DNA of 64,000 nucleotides from Pontiella desulfatans. GTDB lineage: Bacteria > Verrucomicrobiota > Kiritimatiellia > Kiritimatiellales > Pontiellaceae. The position numbers were made by a program, and so were the translations under genes. The stretch covers positions 2,542,001 through 2,606,000 of the forward strand of contig NZ_CAAHFG010000001.1 of assembly GCF_900890425.1 (NCBI RefSeq), written 5' to 3'. The notes beneath the pieces were generated by a model. It had not been told where the DNA came from, made no database searches, and was given only the letters and a program-made list of their open reading frames with translations. Positions 28,663-37,667 of the stretch are shown in pieces (the first letter of the stretch is position 1; each line of letters starts with the position of its first letter).

Positions 28663-31620
28663 TTAATCATCCCATTTCGAAACAATGGTATAGGTGCCGG
28701 GTTCAACATTGAAGACAAACCGACCCTGCTCTTGCCTGATAAATGTTACATACGCGTTTTTTGCCACCGCCTTGCCGTTTACCATGACGGAAGCACTCGA
28801 AGTGGCCGGAACATAAACGGTGCCTGTGCTGTTGGGCGGAACAGTAACCTTCATGGTGAAGGAGCCCTCCTCCCGTTTCCAGTTGCTGACGATCCGGCCA
28901 TACGGAGAGTCATGATACGCCTTCACCCAGATGACGTCACCGACGATCTCCGGTTTGACAATAAATTTTTTAAAGCCCGGCCCCGCCGGGTCGGCCTGGA
29001 TTCCGCCAAGCCCCTGATAAAGCCAGTTGTTGGCCGATGGGAAACAGGAATGGATATGCGACCAGTGCCCGTTCCATTGCTCCCATACCGTCGTGGCGCC
29101 CTGCTCCAGCATGTAGCCCCAGCCGGGATAGGTTGTTTGGTTGAAGATGGTAAAGAGCAGGTCGCTCCGGCCGATTTCACGCAGGTATTCCAGCAGGAAG
29201 TAGGTGCCCAGCAGGCCGGTATCCAGATGGCCGTCCCGGGTAACCAGGATGTTTTTCTCCAGATCCTTGAGTACCTTTGACCTCAGGGCTTCGGGAACGA
29301 CGCCGGTCATCAGCGGCAGGATGTAGTAAGCCTGCTGGTCGTAGACATAGGTTCCCGAGTCGGCATCGTAGAATTGCTTGTGGATGATCGGACGGATTTT
29401 TTCGATCACCTTTTGGTATTTAGCGACTTCGGCATCTTTGCCCAAGGCGTGGGCCATCTTCATGTAGAGCTGCAGGTGGTAGATCCGGTAGCAGTTGTTG
29501 AAGATTTCCCGGGCCTCATGGCTGGGCATGTTTTTGGAGTCCATCCCCCGGCCGGGAGCAACCCAGTCTCCGATAAAACTGAACCTTCCCGTCTTTCCGG
29601 TAAGGATATCCCCATTGTTCCGGCTGACCTCCTCCATATATTCAACATATTTACGGACGGTATCGTAGTTTTCCTCCAATACCCTTCTGTCGCCGTAATA
29701 GAGATAATGGCGCCAGGTCACCGCCGCCACAAAGCCGCCCCACGCCGGCCCACCACCGCCAAATCCCTGCGGCGCAGTATTGGGTAGGCTGCCGTCCGCT
29801 TTTTGAACATGCTTCCAGTCCGTCAGCCATTTACGGAAAAAGCCGTCGGCCCTGAACCCGGTCATAACTCCCTCGACCGGCGTCTGGCCATCGCCGCCGT
29901 AACCCTTGCGCTCGCGGTGCGGACAATCCACAGACTGACCGCCGAGGTTCAGGCAGCGCAGCGTCCATTCGTTTAGGTCGAAGATCCGGTTCAGGAGCTC
30001 ATTGGAACACTCGAAAGCCCCAACCGGTTCCAGATCGGATTCAACCAACATGGCCGTGGCATCCGAAACCTTCGGTGCTGCGGGAAGCCCCTCAACAACC
30101 ACATAACGGAAAGCGGCGTAGTTAAACCGGTGTTGGAAGACTTCATCGGACTGGCCGGCGGAGATAAACCGACTGACCTGCCCGAAGGTCTGGTACCAGC
30201 CCGAGACGCCGAGCTTCTCCATCTTACTATCTTGGTCGGGGGATTTGTTATCGGCAAAGGTCATGGTCACCGTCGTCCCCGGTTGGAGCCGAGGCATCTT
30301 CAAGCGGCACCACCCCGTCAGTGCGGTACCGAAATCGATCTCATAGAGCCCCTTGCCGATGGCCTTAACGGAGACGGCGGGAATGACTTTTCCGATGCGG
30401 TTCAGGGGACAGGATTGGTTTTCGCTTTTGCCCATATCGCCCTTATCCACCACCGCCGGACTCCATCCTTTTGAGGTGCTGCCGGGCAAACTCCAGTCGG
30501 GCACGAGTTCGCGGGCGTCCACGAGTTCTCCACCAAAGCTGCCGCTTTTGGTGGTGTAGCGTCCGCTGTTGCGGGTTTCCCACGATTCATCGGTACTGAG
30601 GGCGAAGGGCTTGCCATTGACCACCGCGGCGAGCTGGGCACGCACCTTAACCTCATTAGAGAACGGCCCGTCCCAATGCCCCACCCATAACCCGATGCAG
30701 TTGTTTCCCTTCTTCAGATAGGGCTGTATATCGTAGGTGACAGAGAAGCTTCGTTTCTTTACGGCAGCAATAGCCGGGGTCAGGACATCCTGCCCAACCT
30801 TTTCCCCATTAACGAACAGCTCAAAAAACGCTGCCGCATTGACCGTGATCCGCGCTGAATCCGGAACGCCATTCAACACGAATGCCTTCCGGAAATGCGG
30901 AGCAGCTTTGCCCTTCCGGGATTGTTCATCGAAAGCAACGACATCCTTGGAATTGACCGTCAGCTTATGTTTTGTCCCCTTCAGTTCATACTCCACATTC
31001 AGCACATAATTGTTAGCCTTTTTGCCCCCGCCGAACGTCTTGGAGCTGACGGTGATCGGCTTGTTTTGCTCAAGCAGGGCCTCCAGCAACTCCTTCACAT
31101 CGATCGTCTCTTTGCCTTTGGAATCGCCGTAGGTGGCAGAGATAATCTTAAGGCCGTCGAGTTTGGGGTGCGGCGCTTTAATCCATTTGGCCGTCCAATC
31201 GCCTGGATTGAGCATGCCCATCACCCATTTCGATGGAGCACTCCACTCGCTTTGCGATCCGTCCTTGTCCCAAACCCGGACTTTCCAGTGGCACTCCATG
31301 CCGCTCTGTAGCTCGGAGCCTGAATACGGGATATGAAGAGTCTGTCCGGAGCTCACCTTGCCCGAGTCCCACAGGTCACCCTCGTCCCCTTTCAGCTTTT
31401 CCAGAGAGCTCGCAACCACGATTTGATAGGCCGTCTGCTTCTGCCCCATCCCATCCGACTCGATCCGCCAGCCCAGTCCGGGATGGGCAACATCAACCCC
31501 TAGGGGATCAACCGCATATTCGCAGCGCAAGTCCGCAACCTGAACCTGCCCGAATGCGCAGACCTGTATTATAAAAACCAGAACTGAAAGCCTGATTAGG
31601 CTGGATAACCTTAAATTCAT
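28663..31620 (-). CDS. GH78 alpha-L-rhamnosidase with an inserted domain
   Basis: 985 aa with a signal peptide (about 1-24). The N-terminal fibronectin-like domain (LRCEYAVDPLGVDVAHPGLGW) and later beta domains match GH78. In the (alpha/alpha)6 barrel, DCPHRERKGYGGDGQ (near 562) carries the acidic catalytic residues, and TTVWEQWNGHWSHIHS (near 842) the second catalytic Glu. Between WTAKWIKAPHP and PHFRKAFVLN about 110 residues are inserted (ISATYGDSKG, KTFGGGKKANNYVLNVEYEL), not usual for the family and resembling DUF3395-like beta domains. Its ATG overlaps the stop of the upstream GH78 (ATGA). Confidence 0.9.
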   Translation of the reverse strand: MNLRLSSLIRLSVLVFIIQVCAFGQVQVADLRCEYAVDPLGVDVAHPGLGWRIESDGMGQKQTAYQIVVASSLEKLKGDEGDLWDSGKVSSGQTLHIPYSGSELQSGMECHWKVRVWDKDGSQSEWSAPSKWVMGMLNPGDWTAKWIKAPHPKLDGLKIISATYGDSKGKETIDVKELLEALLEQNKPITVSSKTFGGGKKANNYVLNVEYELKGTKHKLTVNSKDVVAFDEQSRKGKAAPHFRKAFVLNGVPDSARITVNAAAFFELFVNGEKVGQDVLTPAIAAVKKRSFSVTYDIQPYLKKGNNCIGLWVGHWDGPFSNEVKVRAQLAAVVNGKPFALSTDESWETRNSGRYTTKSGSFGGELVDARELVPDWSLPGSTSKGWSPAVVDKGDMGKSENQSCPLNRIGKVIPAVSVKAIGKGLYEIDFGTALTGWCRLKMPRLQPGTTVTMTFADNKSPDQDSKMEKLGVSGWYQTFGQVSRFISAGQSDEVFQHRFNYAAFRYVVVEGLPAAPKVSDATAMLVESDLEPVGAFECSNELLNRIFDLNEWTLRCLNLGGQSVDCPHRERKGYGGDGQTPVEGVMTGFRADGFFRKWLTDWKHVQKADGSLPNTAPQGFGGGGPAWGGFVAAVTWRHYLYYGDRRVLEENYDTVRKYVEYMEEVSRNNGDILTGKTGRFSFIGDWVAPGRGMDSKNMPSHEAREIFNNCYRIYHLQLYMKMAHALGKDAEVAKYQKVIEKIRPIIHKQFYDADSGTYVYDQQAYYILPLMTGVVPEALRSKVLKDLEKNILVTRDGHLDTGLLGTYFLLEYLREIGRSDLLFTIFNQTTYPGWGYMLEQGATTVWEQWNGHWSHIHSCFPSANNWLYQGLGGIQADPAGPGFKKFIVKPEIVGDVIWVKAYHDSPYGRIVSNWKREEGSFTMKVTVPPNSTGTVYVPATSSASVMVNGKAVAKNAYVTFIRQEQGRFVFNVEPGTYTIVSKWDD

Positions 31621-34373
31621 TTACTTCTCCGCTGTTTGACGTTTCCTTCCGCCTCTTCGCCATCAAAGAATCCGGCTTCAAATCGGTATTCTCCACTGCC
31701 CACATGAACAATGACAAAATAGTCTTCTTCGTTGGCTCCCGTAATCCCGGGAACTCCATCCACGTAAACACCGTTCTTCCAGCAAACGCCCAGCCCTTCA
31801 TGGATCGCCCATTTGCGGTTTGCACATTCCGGTTTCGGGAGGTAAATATCGGCCGTCGTATTGCCGGGCACCGTCACGTTTAAGGTAAAGCGGCCGTCCT
31901 TCTCTTTTTTCCAGGCCGTGCGGATGGTTCCGTACATTGAAAACGCACTGCCCTGAGCCCAGTCCAAATCGCCGAACACGCCGGGCTTTACCTTAAAATG
32001 TTTAAACCCGACTGCGGACGCATCCGTCTGAATGCCGAGCGCGCCTTTCTGGAAAAACGCGGCGATCCCTGTATAGCAGGTATGGATTTTACTCGCCTTG
32101 TCGCTGCTCCAGTATTCCGGCCAGGTCGTCTCGCCCCGGCTCAGGAAGTATCCGTAAGAGGGATGTGTTGTTTTGTTCAGATGCGTGTAAACGATATCGC
32201 TCCGCTGCGCTTCCTCGATCAGGAATTTCAAGAGAACCGGAAGGCCGGAACTGCCCATATCCAGATACGGCGTGGTTTCGAGAATCTCCTTTTCAAAAAC
32301 CTTCATGACCGCCGCGCGTTTTTCAGGCGGCGTAACACCGGACAACAGCGGCAGAGCCTGATGCGTCTGAATCGTGTTGATGTAATGGTTTTGCTCTTCG
32401 TCGAAAAATGCCTGATGCACATGCGTTCGCAACGCGCTCAGCCGCGCCGCGTATTCTTCGGCATCGGCCCTGTTCCCAACGGCGTCGGCCATCTCCACAA
32501 ACATATCGAGAATCATGGCGTAGACACAGTTGTTGAACAGCACCGCTTCCTGAGTTTTCCCGTTGTTCTTGCGCCCGTTGGGGGCACTCCATTCGCCGAG
32601 AAAACGGTTGCCACCGTCGTAGACAGCCAGAATGCCTTCAGAAAGGTTCCCGTTCAGGAAATCGAGCCACTTTTTCATCGTCGGATAGGATTTTTCAATG
32701 ATGCCTTTGTCGCCATACGCCCGGTACAGCTCATAGGTGAGAGTCACCGGCGCGCTGCTCCACAGCGGGCCGCCCCAGGTTTTATTCGGCGTCGGAGCCA
32801 CAAAATAGATATTGCCGTCGGGGTGCTGCACATCCATCCATCCCTGAATCATTTTTGTATAGTAGGAGCCGGCCTCATAGTTGGGCAGTCCGATCCCCCA
32901 GCAGGTGGCAAACGCCACCTCTCCGTACCCGAGCCGCTCGCGGTGCGGGCAATCCATTGTCACGCCGTTCAACGTGTTCGCCCGGAAGGTCCATAGATCC
33001 GTTTCGTAGATTTTGTTCAGCAGCTCATTGGACGACTCAAACGCGCCGCGTTGCTTGAAGTCATTACTGACCGCAAACGCCTTGAGCTCCGGTTTTGCCG
33101 TCACCCTGCTGATTTCGATCTCGCAGCCGGCCATATAATTAAAGCGGTTGCGAAAAACGCCCTCGCCCTTCTCATCAAAAGTAAAATAACCCGTCTGTCC
33201 GAATTCGCCGTATTCGCCATTGGGATCATCCTTCCGGTCATCCTTGATTTTGATGACGGCGTCGGTATTCGGTTCGCCCTTGAGCGCAACCTCAATGAAG
33301 CCGGTGAAGTTTTTGGCCAGACTGATCTGATAGGAATCACCAACCTTTTCGACCGCTGTGACCGGAATGGTTTCAATCATCCGATCCGGATTAATCATCT
33401 CAGCGACCAGCGTTGTGTCAAAGTCTGACTCCGCAGCATGGCTCCATGAACCGTCGTCGTATCCAACCACATTCCAATCCGGCTCCAAACGGTTGGCCAC
33501 AACCTTATCGCCCCCCGCATGTCGATGGCCCCAGCCGCCGACATGCTCACTGGAGCTCAGCTTCCACTTCCAGCTTGCATCAGAAGGAATCGAAACCGTT
33601 TTGCCTTTGGACTCGATATTGATCTGGGCCCGGATGCCCCGGAACCCTTTTTTATAACTCCCGAAGGTCGTCCAGCCCGGCCCGTACCAGACGGCAATGA
33701 CATTCTCCCCTTTCTCTAAGAATTCCGAAATGTCGTAGGTTACGTAGTGAATCCGCTTATCCAGCGAGGTTAAAGTAGGTGCCATCAACCGGTCATCTAC
33801 CTTCTTTCCATTGACGTACAGCTCATGGAATCCGCGTGATGCCACATACGCAAACGCGGCATCGGCATCGCGGTCCAGAACCACCTTTTTCCGATACCAA
33901 ACATGCGCGGTGGCCGGAGCGCCTGCGGCGTGGATCCACGGCCCCTTCCAGGCCGACGGTTCCAGCAGTCCCATCGTCCAGGTCGCCTGCTCACTGATTC
34001 CGTGCGACGCGCCGTCTTTGCCAAAGGTTTCCACCGTCCAGTAGCAGCGCTGCCCGGACGTTAAGGGTTTTCCCCGGTATTTTACATGAATTGATTCGTC
34101 GGATTCCACCTTGCCGCTGTCCCACAAGTCGCCCTTGCCGTCCGGTGTGCTGGAAACATTGATTTGATAGGCCGTCTGCATGTCTCCTCGCACCATACTG
34201 GGCACCACCCAGCTTAAACGGGGTTCGCGGACGTCAATTCCCAGCGGGTTCTCCAGGTATTCGCAGCGAAGCGCCGAGGGTTGCGCATAAACCGACATTC
34301 CGCCGGTCAGTAAAAGCAGGATCCATTTCCAGCCCTCAATAGGCCAAAAAAGATGTGATAATTTCTTTCTCAT
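31617..34373 (-). CDS. GH78 alpha-L-rhamnosidase
   Basis: 918 aa with a signal peptide (about 1-30). It has the full GH78 layout: N-terminal LRCEYLENPLGIDVREPRLSW, the second beta domain (VWYRKKVVLDRDADAAFAYV), the catalytic barrel with DCPHRERLGYGE (near 473) and GETTWPEYWSSDKASKIHTC (near 744), and the C-terminal beta domain. It lacks the insert of its neighbour. It is the first gene of the rhamnosidase run; GGGAGA lies about 10 bases before the ATG. The promoter must lie within 34374-34676, next to the mobile-element island. No LacI-type palindrome was found there. Confidence 0.92.
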   Translation of the reverse strand: MRKKLSHLFWPIEGWKWILLLLTGGMSVYAQPSALRCEYLENPLGIDVREPRLSWVVPSMVRGDMQTAYQINVSSTPDGKGDLWDSGKVESDESIHVKYRGKPLTSGQRCYWTVETFGKDGASHGISEQATWTMGLLEPSAWKGPWIHAAGAPATAHVWYRKKVVLDRDADAAFAYVASRGFHELYVNGKKVDDRLMAPTLTSLDKRIHYVTYDISEFLEKGENVIAVWYGPGWTTFGSYKKGFRGIRAQINIESKGKTVSIPSDASWKWKLSSSEHVGGWGHRHAGGDKVVANRLEPDWNVVGYDDGSWSHAAESDFDTTLVAEMINPDRMIETIPVTAVEKVGDSYQISLAKNFTGFIEVALKGEPNTDAVIKIKDDRKDDPNGEYGEFGQTGYFTFDEKGEGVFRNRFNYMAGCEIEISRVTAKPELKAFAVSNDFKQRGAFESSNELLNKIYETDLWTFRANTLNGVTMDCPHRERLGYGEVAFATCWGIGLPNYEAGSYYTKMIQGWMDVQHPDGNIYFVAPTPNKTWGGPLWSSAPVTLTYELYRAYGDKGIIEKSYPTMKKWLDFLNGNLSEGILAVYDGGNRFLGEWSAPNGRKNNGKTQEAVLFNNCVYAMILDMFVEMADAVGNRADAEEYAARLSALRTHVHQAFFDEEQNHYINTIQTHQALPLLSGVTPPEKRAAVMKVFEKEILETTPYLDMGSSGLPVLLKFLIEEAQRSDIVYTHLNKTTHPSYGYFLSRGETTWPEYWSSDKASKIHTCYTGIAAFFQKGALGIQTDASAVGFKHFKVKPGVFGDLDWAQGSAFSMYGTIRTAWKKEKDGRFTLNVTVPGNTTADIYLPKPECANRKWAIHEGLGVCWKNGVYVDGVPGITGANEEDYFVIVHVGSGEYRFEAGFFDGEEAEGNVKQRRSK

Positions 34374-34409
34374 TGCATTTATCTCCCTGTCTGTAAGGTG
34401 TTTAAGTGG

Positions 34410-34520
34410 TTAAAATGATCGCCCGAACTCCTGACGCTTTCTTCGAATGGCATCAAGTGGAATCTTGGGTGATGTTGTTGTTCCGCCGAGGATATCAGGT
34501 AGGTCAAATTGGAAACTCAT
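34410..34520 (-). CDS. Small ORF of unknown function, coupled to a transposase remnant
   Basis: 36 codons, reading MSFQFDLPDILGGTTTSPK and on to RSF, with GGGAGG just upstream. Its ATG overlaps the stop of the Y1-transposase remnant (ATGA). No known family was recognised. It could be a real small protein linked to the REP transposase or the start of a truncated gene; evidence is only start, ribosome site and coupling. Confidence 0.3.
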   Translation of the reverse strand: MSFQFDLPDILGGTTTSPKIPLDAIRRKRQEFGRSF

Positions 34521-34676
34521 GCGAACCTCCCGGGAGCGCCGACGTCCCCGTCGGCTTCTTCATGACGTGTGCCGACAAGGACGTCGGCGCTCCCAGCACT
34601 CGACCAACGCCAATCTTCCGGAGCTGAACAGAGCGTGGCCGCAACGGGATTGTGGTGAATATACTCAACCGCTTTC
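34517..34676 (-). pseudogene. C-terminal remnant of a REP-associated (Y1) transposase
   Basis: From the IS21 edge the frame reads KAVEYIHHNPVAATLCSAPE and then DWRWSSAGS, the well-known end of REP-associated tyrosine transposases (YIHxNPV...PEDWxWSSA). It runs to a TGA at 34517. Everything upstream, including the HUH and catalytic Tyr regions, is missing, because the IS21 element begins right at the first codon. The far side of the IS21 element does not resume the gene, so deletion or rearrangement followed the insertion. Confidence 0.75.
34532..34594. repeat. REP-like long palindrome inside the transposase remnant
   Basis: GGGAGCGCCGACGTCC at the left is mirrored by GGACGTCGGCGCTCCC at the right, with a 15-base loop flanked by further matching GTCGGC/GCCGAC. 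It is a REP/BIME-type hairpin, which fits its place next to a REP-associated transposase, and it forms the last coding stretch of that remnant. Confidence 0.7.
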
Positions 34677-34810
34677 TGTAAACGCCGGTTGAAAAGTGCA
34701 CCGGGCGGCGGGGCGGTCTAAAAGTGTAACACTCCAACTAAAACTTCCGGATTTCCGGACGGATCGGGCAACGTGGTTGCCTAACCGTTTCGGAACCGGG
34801 AGGTAAAGGA

Positions 34811-36313
34811 GTGTACATAGACATGCAATGGTGGACCGATATCAGACGAAAGGTGCTTGTTGAAGGCGTCAGCAAGCGACAGGTTAAGGCCGAGTACAGG
34901 ATTCACACCAAGACGCTGGAGAAGATTCTGGCGCACCCCAAGCCTCCGGGATACCGGATGGCCCAGCCGAGGCCGAAGCCCATGATCGGGCCGTTTCTCG
35001 GTCGGATCGACGAGATTCTCCGGCAGGACCGGGAGTTGCCAAAAAAGCAACGGCATACGGCCAAGCGGATTTTTGATCGCCTGAAAGAGGAAGGATACAC
35101 CGGCGGGTATACGCAGGTGAAAGATGCCGTGCGCAACGCCCGGGTGCGTCTGAAGGATGTCTACATTCCGCTGGCCCATCGGCCCGGAGAGGCGCAGATG
35201 GATTTCGGCTATGCCCTCGCTAAAATAAACGGCCAGCTTCGGAAGGTCGCATTTTTTGTGATGAGCCTGCCGTATTCGGATGCGGTTTATGTGCAGGCCT
35301 ACGAAAAGATCTGCACGGAGGTTTTCTGGGATGGGCATGTGAGGGCCTTCACCTTTTTCGATGGCGTACCCTGCCGTATCAGCTACGACAACGAGCGGGT
35401 GATGGTGGCCAAGGTGATGAAGCGCCACCAACGCAAGCTCACCGACGGGTTCCTCCAGCTCCAGAGCCACTATCTGTTCAAGGAACACTTCTGCAACGTG
35501 GCCCGAGGTAACGAAAAGGGCGTGGTCGAATCGATGGTGCGCTATACTCGTTCCAACTTCATGGTTCCGGTGCCGGAGGTTCGTAGCTTTGATGAGCTCA
35601 ACCGCATGCTTGAAGAGCGTTGCCGGGAGGAGCTTGGGCGTAAACTGCGGGGCAAGGACGGAACGAAGGGGCAGTTGCTGGCCGATGAGCGTGGCCGTTT
35701 TATTGATCTGCCGGTCGTGCCGTTCGAGTCCTGCCGGGTGCGAACCTGCACCGCCAGCTCCTTGTCGCTCGTGCGTTTCGACGGCAACGATTATTCGGTG
35801 CCCGTGCGCTACGCCCACTACGAAACGGTGGTCAAGGGCTATATCGACCGGATTGTGGTCTGCCGGGGCGATGAATGCATCGCCGAACATCCCCGGTTGT
35901 GGGGCAAGGCCGGCGTCCATTTCAACCCCGTGCACTATCTCGCACTGCTCGAACGCAAGCCCGGCGGGCTCGACCACGCCCGGCCATTGGAAGACTGGAA
36001 ACTGCCATCCTGCTTTCGGGATCTGCGCAGCAGGCTGGAGGCCGATCTCGATGGCGAAGGAACCCGGGAGTACATCAAGGTGCTGCGTCTGCTCGAAAAG
36101 CATTCACCCAAGGAACTGGCCCGGGCCGTTGAGCAGGGGCTGCGTTGCGGGGCCTCCTCCCGAGACGCCATTGCCCAGTTCCTCATTCCCCGGCCGGAAT
36201 GGCGATGCACCCGGTTCAACCTGGATGGACACGAGCATCTACGCCACGTGCAGGTCGCCAGCGCAGATGTGGCCGATTACAATCGCCTGCTCGGACAGGA
36301 GGTGGGCGCATGA
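34811..36313 (+). CDS. istA: IS21-family transposase IstA
   Basis: 500 aa. An N-terminal helix-turn-helix (WWTDIRRKVLVEGVSKRQVK) is followed by the DDE integrase core: Asp131 in QMDFGY, Asp193 in SYDNERV and Glu in GNEKGVVE (235/240). It cuts and joins DNA at the IS ends together with IstB. Length is normal for the family. The stop overlaps the istB start (ATGA). Confidence 0.95.
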   Translation: MYIDMQWWTDIRRKVLVEGVSKRQVKAEYRIHTKTLEKILAHPKPPGYRMAQPRPKPMIGPFLGRIDEILRQDRELPKKQRHTAKRIFDRLKEEGYTGGYTQVKDAVRNARVRLKDVYIPLAHRPGEAQMDFGYALAKINGQLRKVAFFVMSLPYSDAVYVQAYEKICTEVFWDGHVRAFTFFDGVPCRISYDNERVMVAKVMKRHQRKLTDGFLQLQSHYLFKEHFCNVARGNEKGVVESMVRYTRSNFMVPVPEVRSFDELNRMLEERCREELGRKLRGKDGTKGQLLADERGRFIDLPVVPFESCRVRTCTASSLSLVRFDGNDYSVPVRYAHYETVVKGYIDRIVVCRGDECIAEHPRLWGKAGVHFNPVHYLALLERKPGGLDHARPLEDWKLPSCFRDLRSRLEADLDGEGTREYIKVLRLLEKHSPKELARAVEQGLRCGASSRDAIAQFLIPRPEWRCTRFNLDGHEHLRHVQVASADVADYNRLLGQEVGA

Positions 36314-37092
36314 GTGCACAGACCTCGTCACACGTACTGCTGGAGCACTACCTCAAAACGCTCAAGCTGCCGAGTATCCTGCGGGAGCACCGCAAGATGG
36401 CCTCGGTCTGCCAGGCCGAAGGGGCCGACTACTCGACCTACCTGCTGCGGCTCATCGAACAGGAGATTCATGACCGGGAACAACGGGCCGCCGAACGCCG
36501 GCTCAAGTCCGCCCGTTTCCCCGTCGTGAAAACCCTCGATAGCTTCCGGTTCGAGGAGCAGCCATCGATCAACCAGCCGCTAGTGCGGGAGCTTGCCCAC
36601 GGCGAGTTTATCAAGGAGCGGGAGAACGTATTGCTGATCGGCAACAGCGGAACCGGAAAAACCCACCTCGCCACCGCCTTGGCGTTCGCCGCCTGCCAGA
36701 TGGGCTTCAAGGTGCGGTTCTTCGGCGTCACCGCCCTGGTCACGCAGTTGCTCGAACGCCGGGAGGAAAGGCAGCTTGACCGGTTCTTCAAGCAACTCGA
36801 GCGCTCCGACCTGCTCGTTCTCGATGAACTCGGCTACGTTCCGTTCTCCAAGCTGGGGGCTGAACTGCTTTTCGAAGTCGTCAGCCGGGCCTACGAACGC
36901 ACCAGCCTCGTGGTGACCACGAACCTGCCCTTCGAATCATGGACGGAGGTGCTGGGCTCCCAGCGGCTTACCGGAGCCTTGCTCGACCGCCTGACCCACC
37001 GGGTCCATATCCTCGAGGCCAATGGTGAAAGCTTCAGGTTGCAGGACTCATTGCGCCGCCGGGGACAGCGGCAGAAAACAAAGAAACCGTAG
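36310..37092 (+). CDS. istB: IS21-family helper ATPase IstB
   Basis: 260 aa from the ATG at 36310, which overlaps the istA stop; a longer upstream frame has no family support. Walker A is GNSGTGKTH (111-119) and Walker B DLLVLDELG (167-175), followed by VVTTNLPF (sensor). IstB is an AAA+ protein that selects targets and activates IstA. Length is normal for the family. Confidence 0.95.
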   Translation: MSAQTSSHVLLEHYLKTLKLPSILREHRKMASVCQAEGADYSTYLLRLIEQEIHDREQRAAERRLKSARFPVVKTLDSFRFEEQPSINQPLVRELAHGEFIKERENVLLIGNSGTGKTHLATALAFAACQMGFKVRFFGVTALVTQLLERREERQLDRFFKQLERSDLLVLDELGYVPFSKLGAELLFEVVSRAYERTSLVVTTNLPFESWTEVLGSQRLTGALLDRLTHRVHILEANGESFRLQDSLRRRGQRQKTKKP

Positions 37093-37285
37093 GAGCAATT
37101 GACACCCGCAAGGAAGCGGGGTAATTAACGAAAAAGTGTTACACTTTTGGGCCGCCGCCCGGTGCACTTTTCAACCGGCGTTTACAGCTATTTGTGCCAA
37201 AACAGCAAAAAACGACATTTCAATGCATATTTTCGTACCCATCGAAGGAGGCTCGTATACCGTCAGGGAATAAACGTCGGGCATA

Positions 37286-37598
37286 TGACCGCGAAGGCGC
37301 GAAGGAAGGGAGATCTTTGTTTCTTAGGTTCTTCGTGGAATTTTGTGGGGATAAATGTGCCAACGGCACAAAACAATTTAGCATGGGGCGAAGCCCTATG
37401 GTTCGGGGCATCCCCCTGTTTCTGCCCTGTAGGGGCAGCACAACTGCCGTCTTGTGTTGCCCATTCAGGGCAAATATTTCTCTTTCGCCAGACCCCTTGG
37501 ACTGCGTCCAAGGCTAAGTTGTGTTGTGCCGTTGGCACATGAGCTATGGATTGCTCCCATAATCTACGTAGACCCGTTTCTTAGCGTCTTTGCGGTCA
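37286..37598. repeat. Outer inverted-repeat element, split by an inner one
   Basis: TGACCGCGAAGGCGCGAAGG (37286) is mirrored at 37575-37598 by the reverse complement TGACCGCAAAGACGCTAAG. The two arms are about 265 bases apart and enclose the 186-bp palindromic element below. The stretch 37185-37285 between IS21 and this repeat shows nothing recognisable. Confidence 0.6.
37355..37540. repeat. MITE-like element with 28-bp inverted ends
   Basis: 186 bp. The left arm (37355-37382) starts ATGTGCCAACGGCACAAAAC, and the right arm (37513-37540) is its reverse complement with few mismatches. The middle holds short hairpins (GCCCTATGG.., CTGCCCTGTAGGGGCAG) and no gene. Non-coding, inverted ends and nesting in another palindrome suggest a miniature transposable or REP-like element. 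Confidence 0.65.
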
Positions 37599-37611
37599 AA
37601 AAAAGTCATGA

Positions 37612-37642
37612 ACAAAAAAAGACCCCGCCTTAATGACGGGGC
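37612..37642 (-). terminator. Rho-independent terminator of the PEP-CTERM gene
   Basis: On the minus strand GCCCCGTCATTAAGGCGGGG is followed by TCTTTTTTT, 25 bases after the stop at 37668. It is a classic GC stem with a T run. Confidence 0.85.
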
Positions 37643-37667
37643 ATCTTCGAAGAGGTACGCGTTCGGT

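Larger units (their letters stand above)
34677..37184 (+). mobile_element. IS21-family insertion sequence
   Basis: A 2.5-kb element with TGTA...TACA ends and long imperfect terminal inverted repeats. The left end begins TGTAAACGCCGGTTGAAAAG and the right end is its reverse complement, each continuing through GTGCACCGGGCGGCGG to a second shared block AAAAGTGTAACACT. It carries istA and istB in the usual overlapping order. No 4-8 bp target duplication is visible (left flank TTTC, right flank GCTA), so one flank has probably been rearranged. Genes are intact, so it may still be active. Confidence 0.92.

Noticed and set aside
28649-28664. Possible operator CCAACATTTTTATT before a GH106
   Set aside because: It lacks the central CG and symmetry of the operator.
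34781-36103. Long minus-strand frame (440 codons) opposite istA
   Set aside because: It mirrors the IstA coding sequence, which has intact DDE residues; no family features in the mirror frame.
37358-37371. TGCCAACGGCACA resembling the LacI operator
   Set aside because: It is the end of a mirrored 28-bp repeat arm, not before a gene, and its right half does not match.
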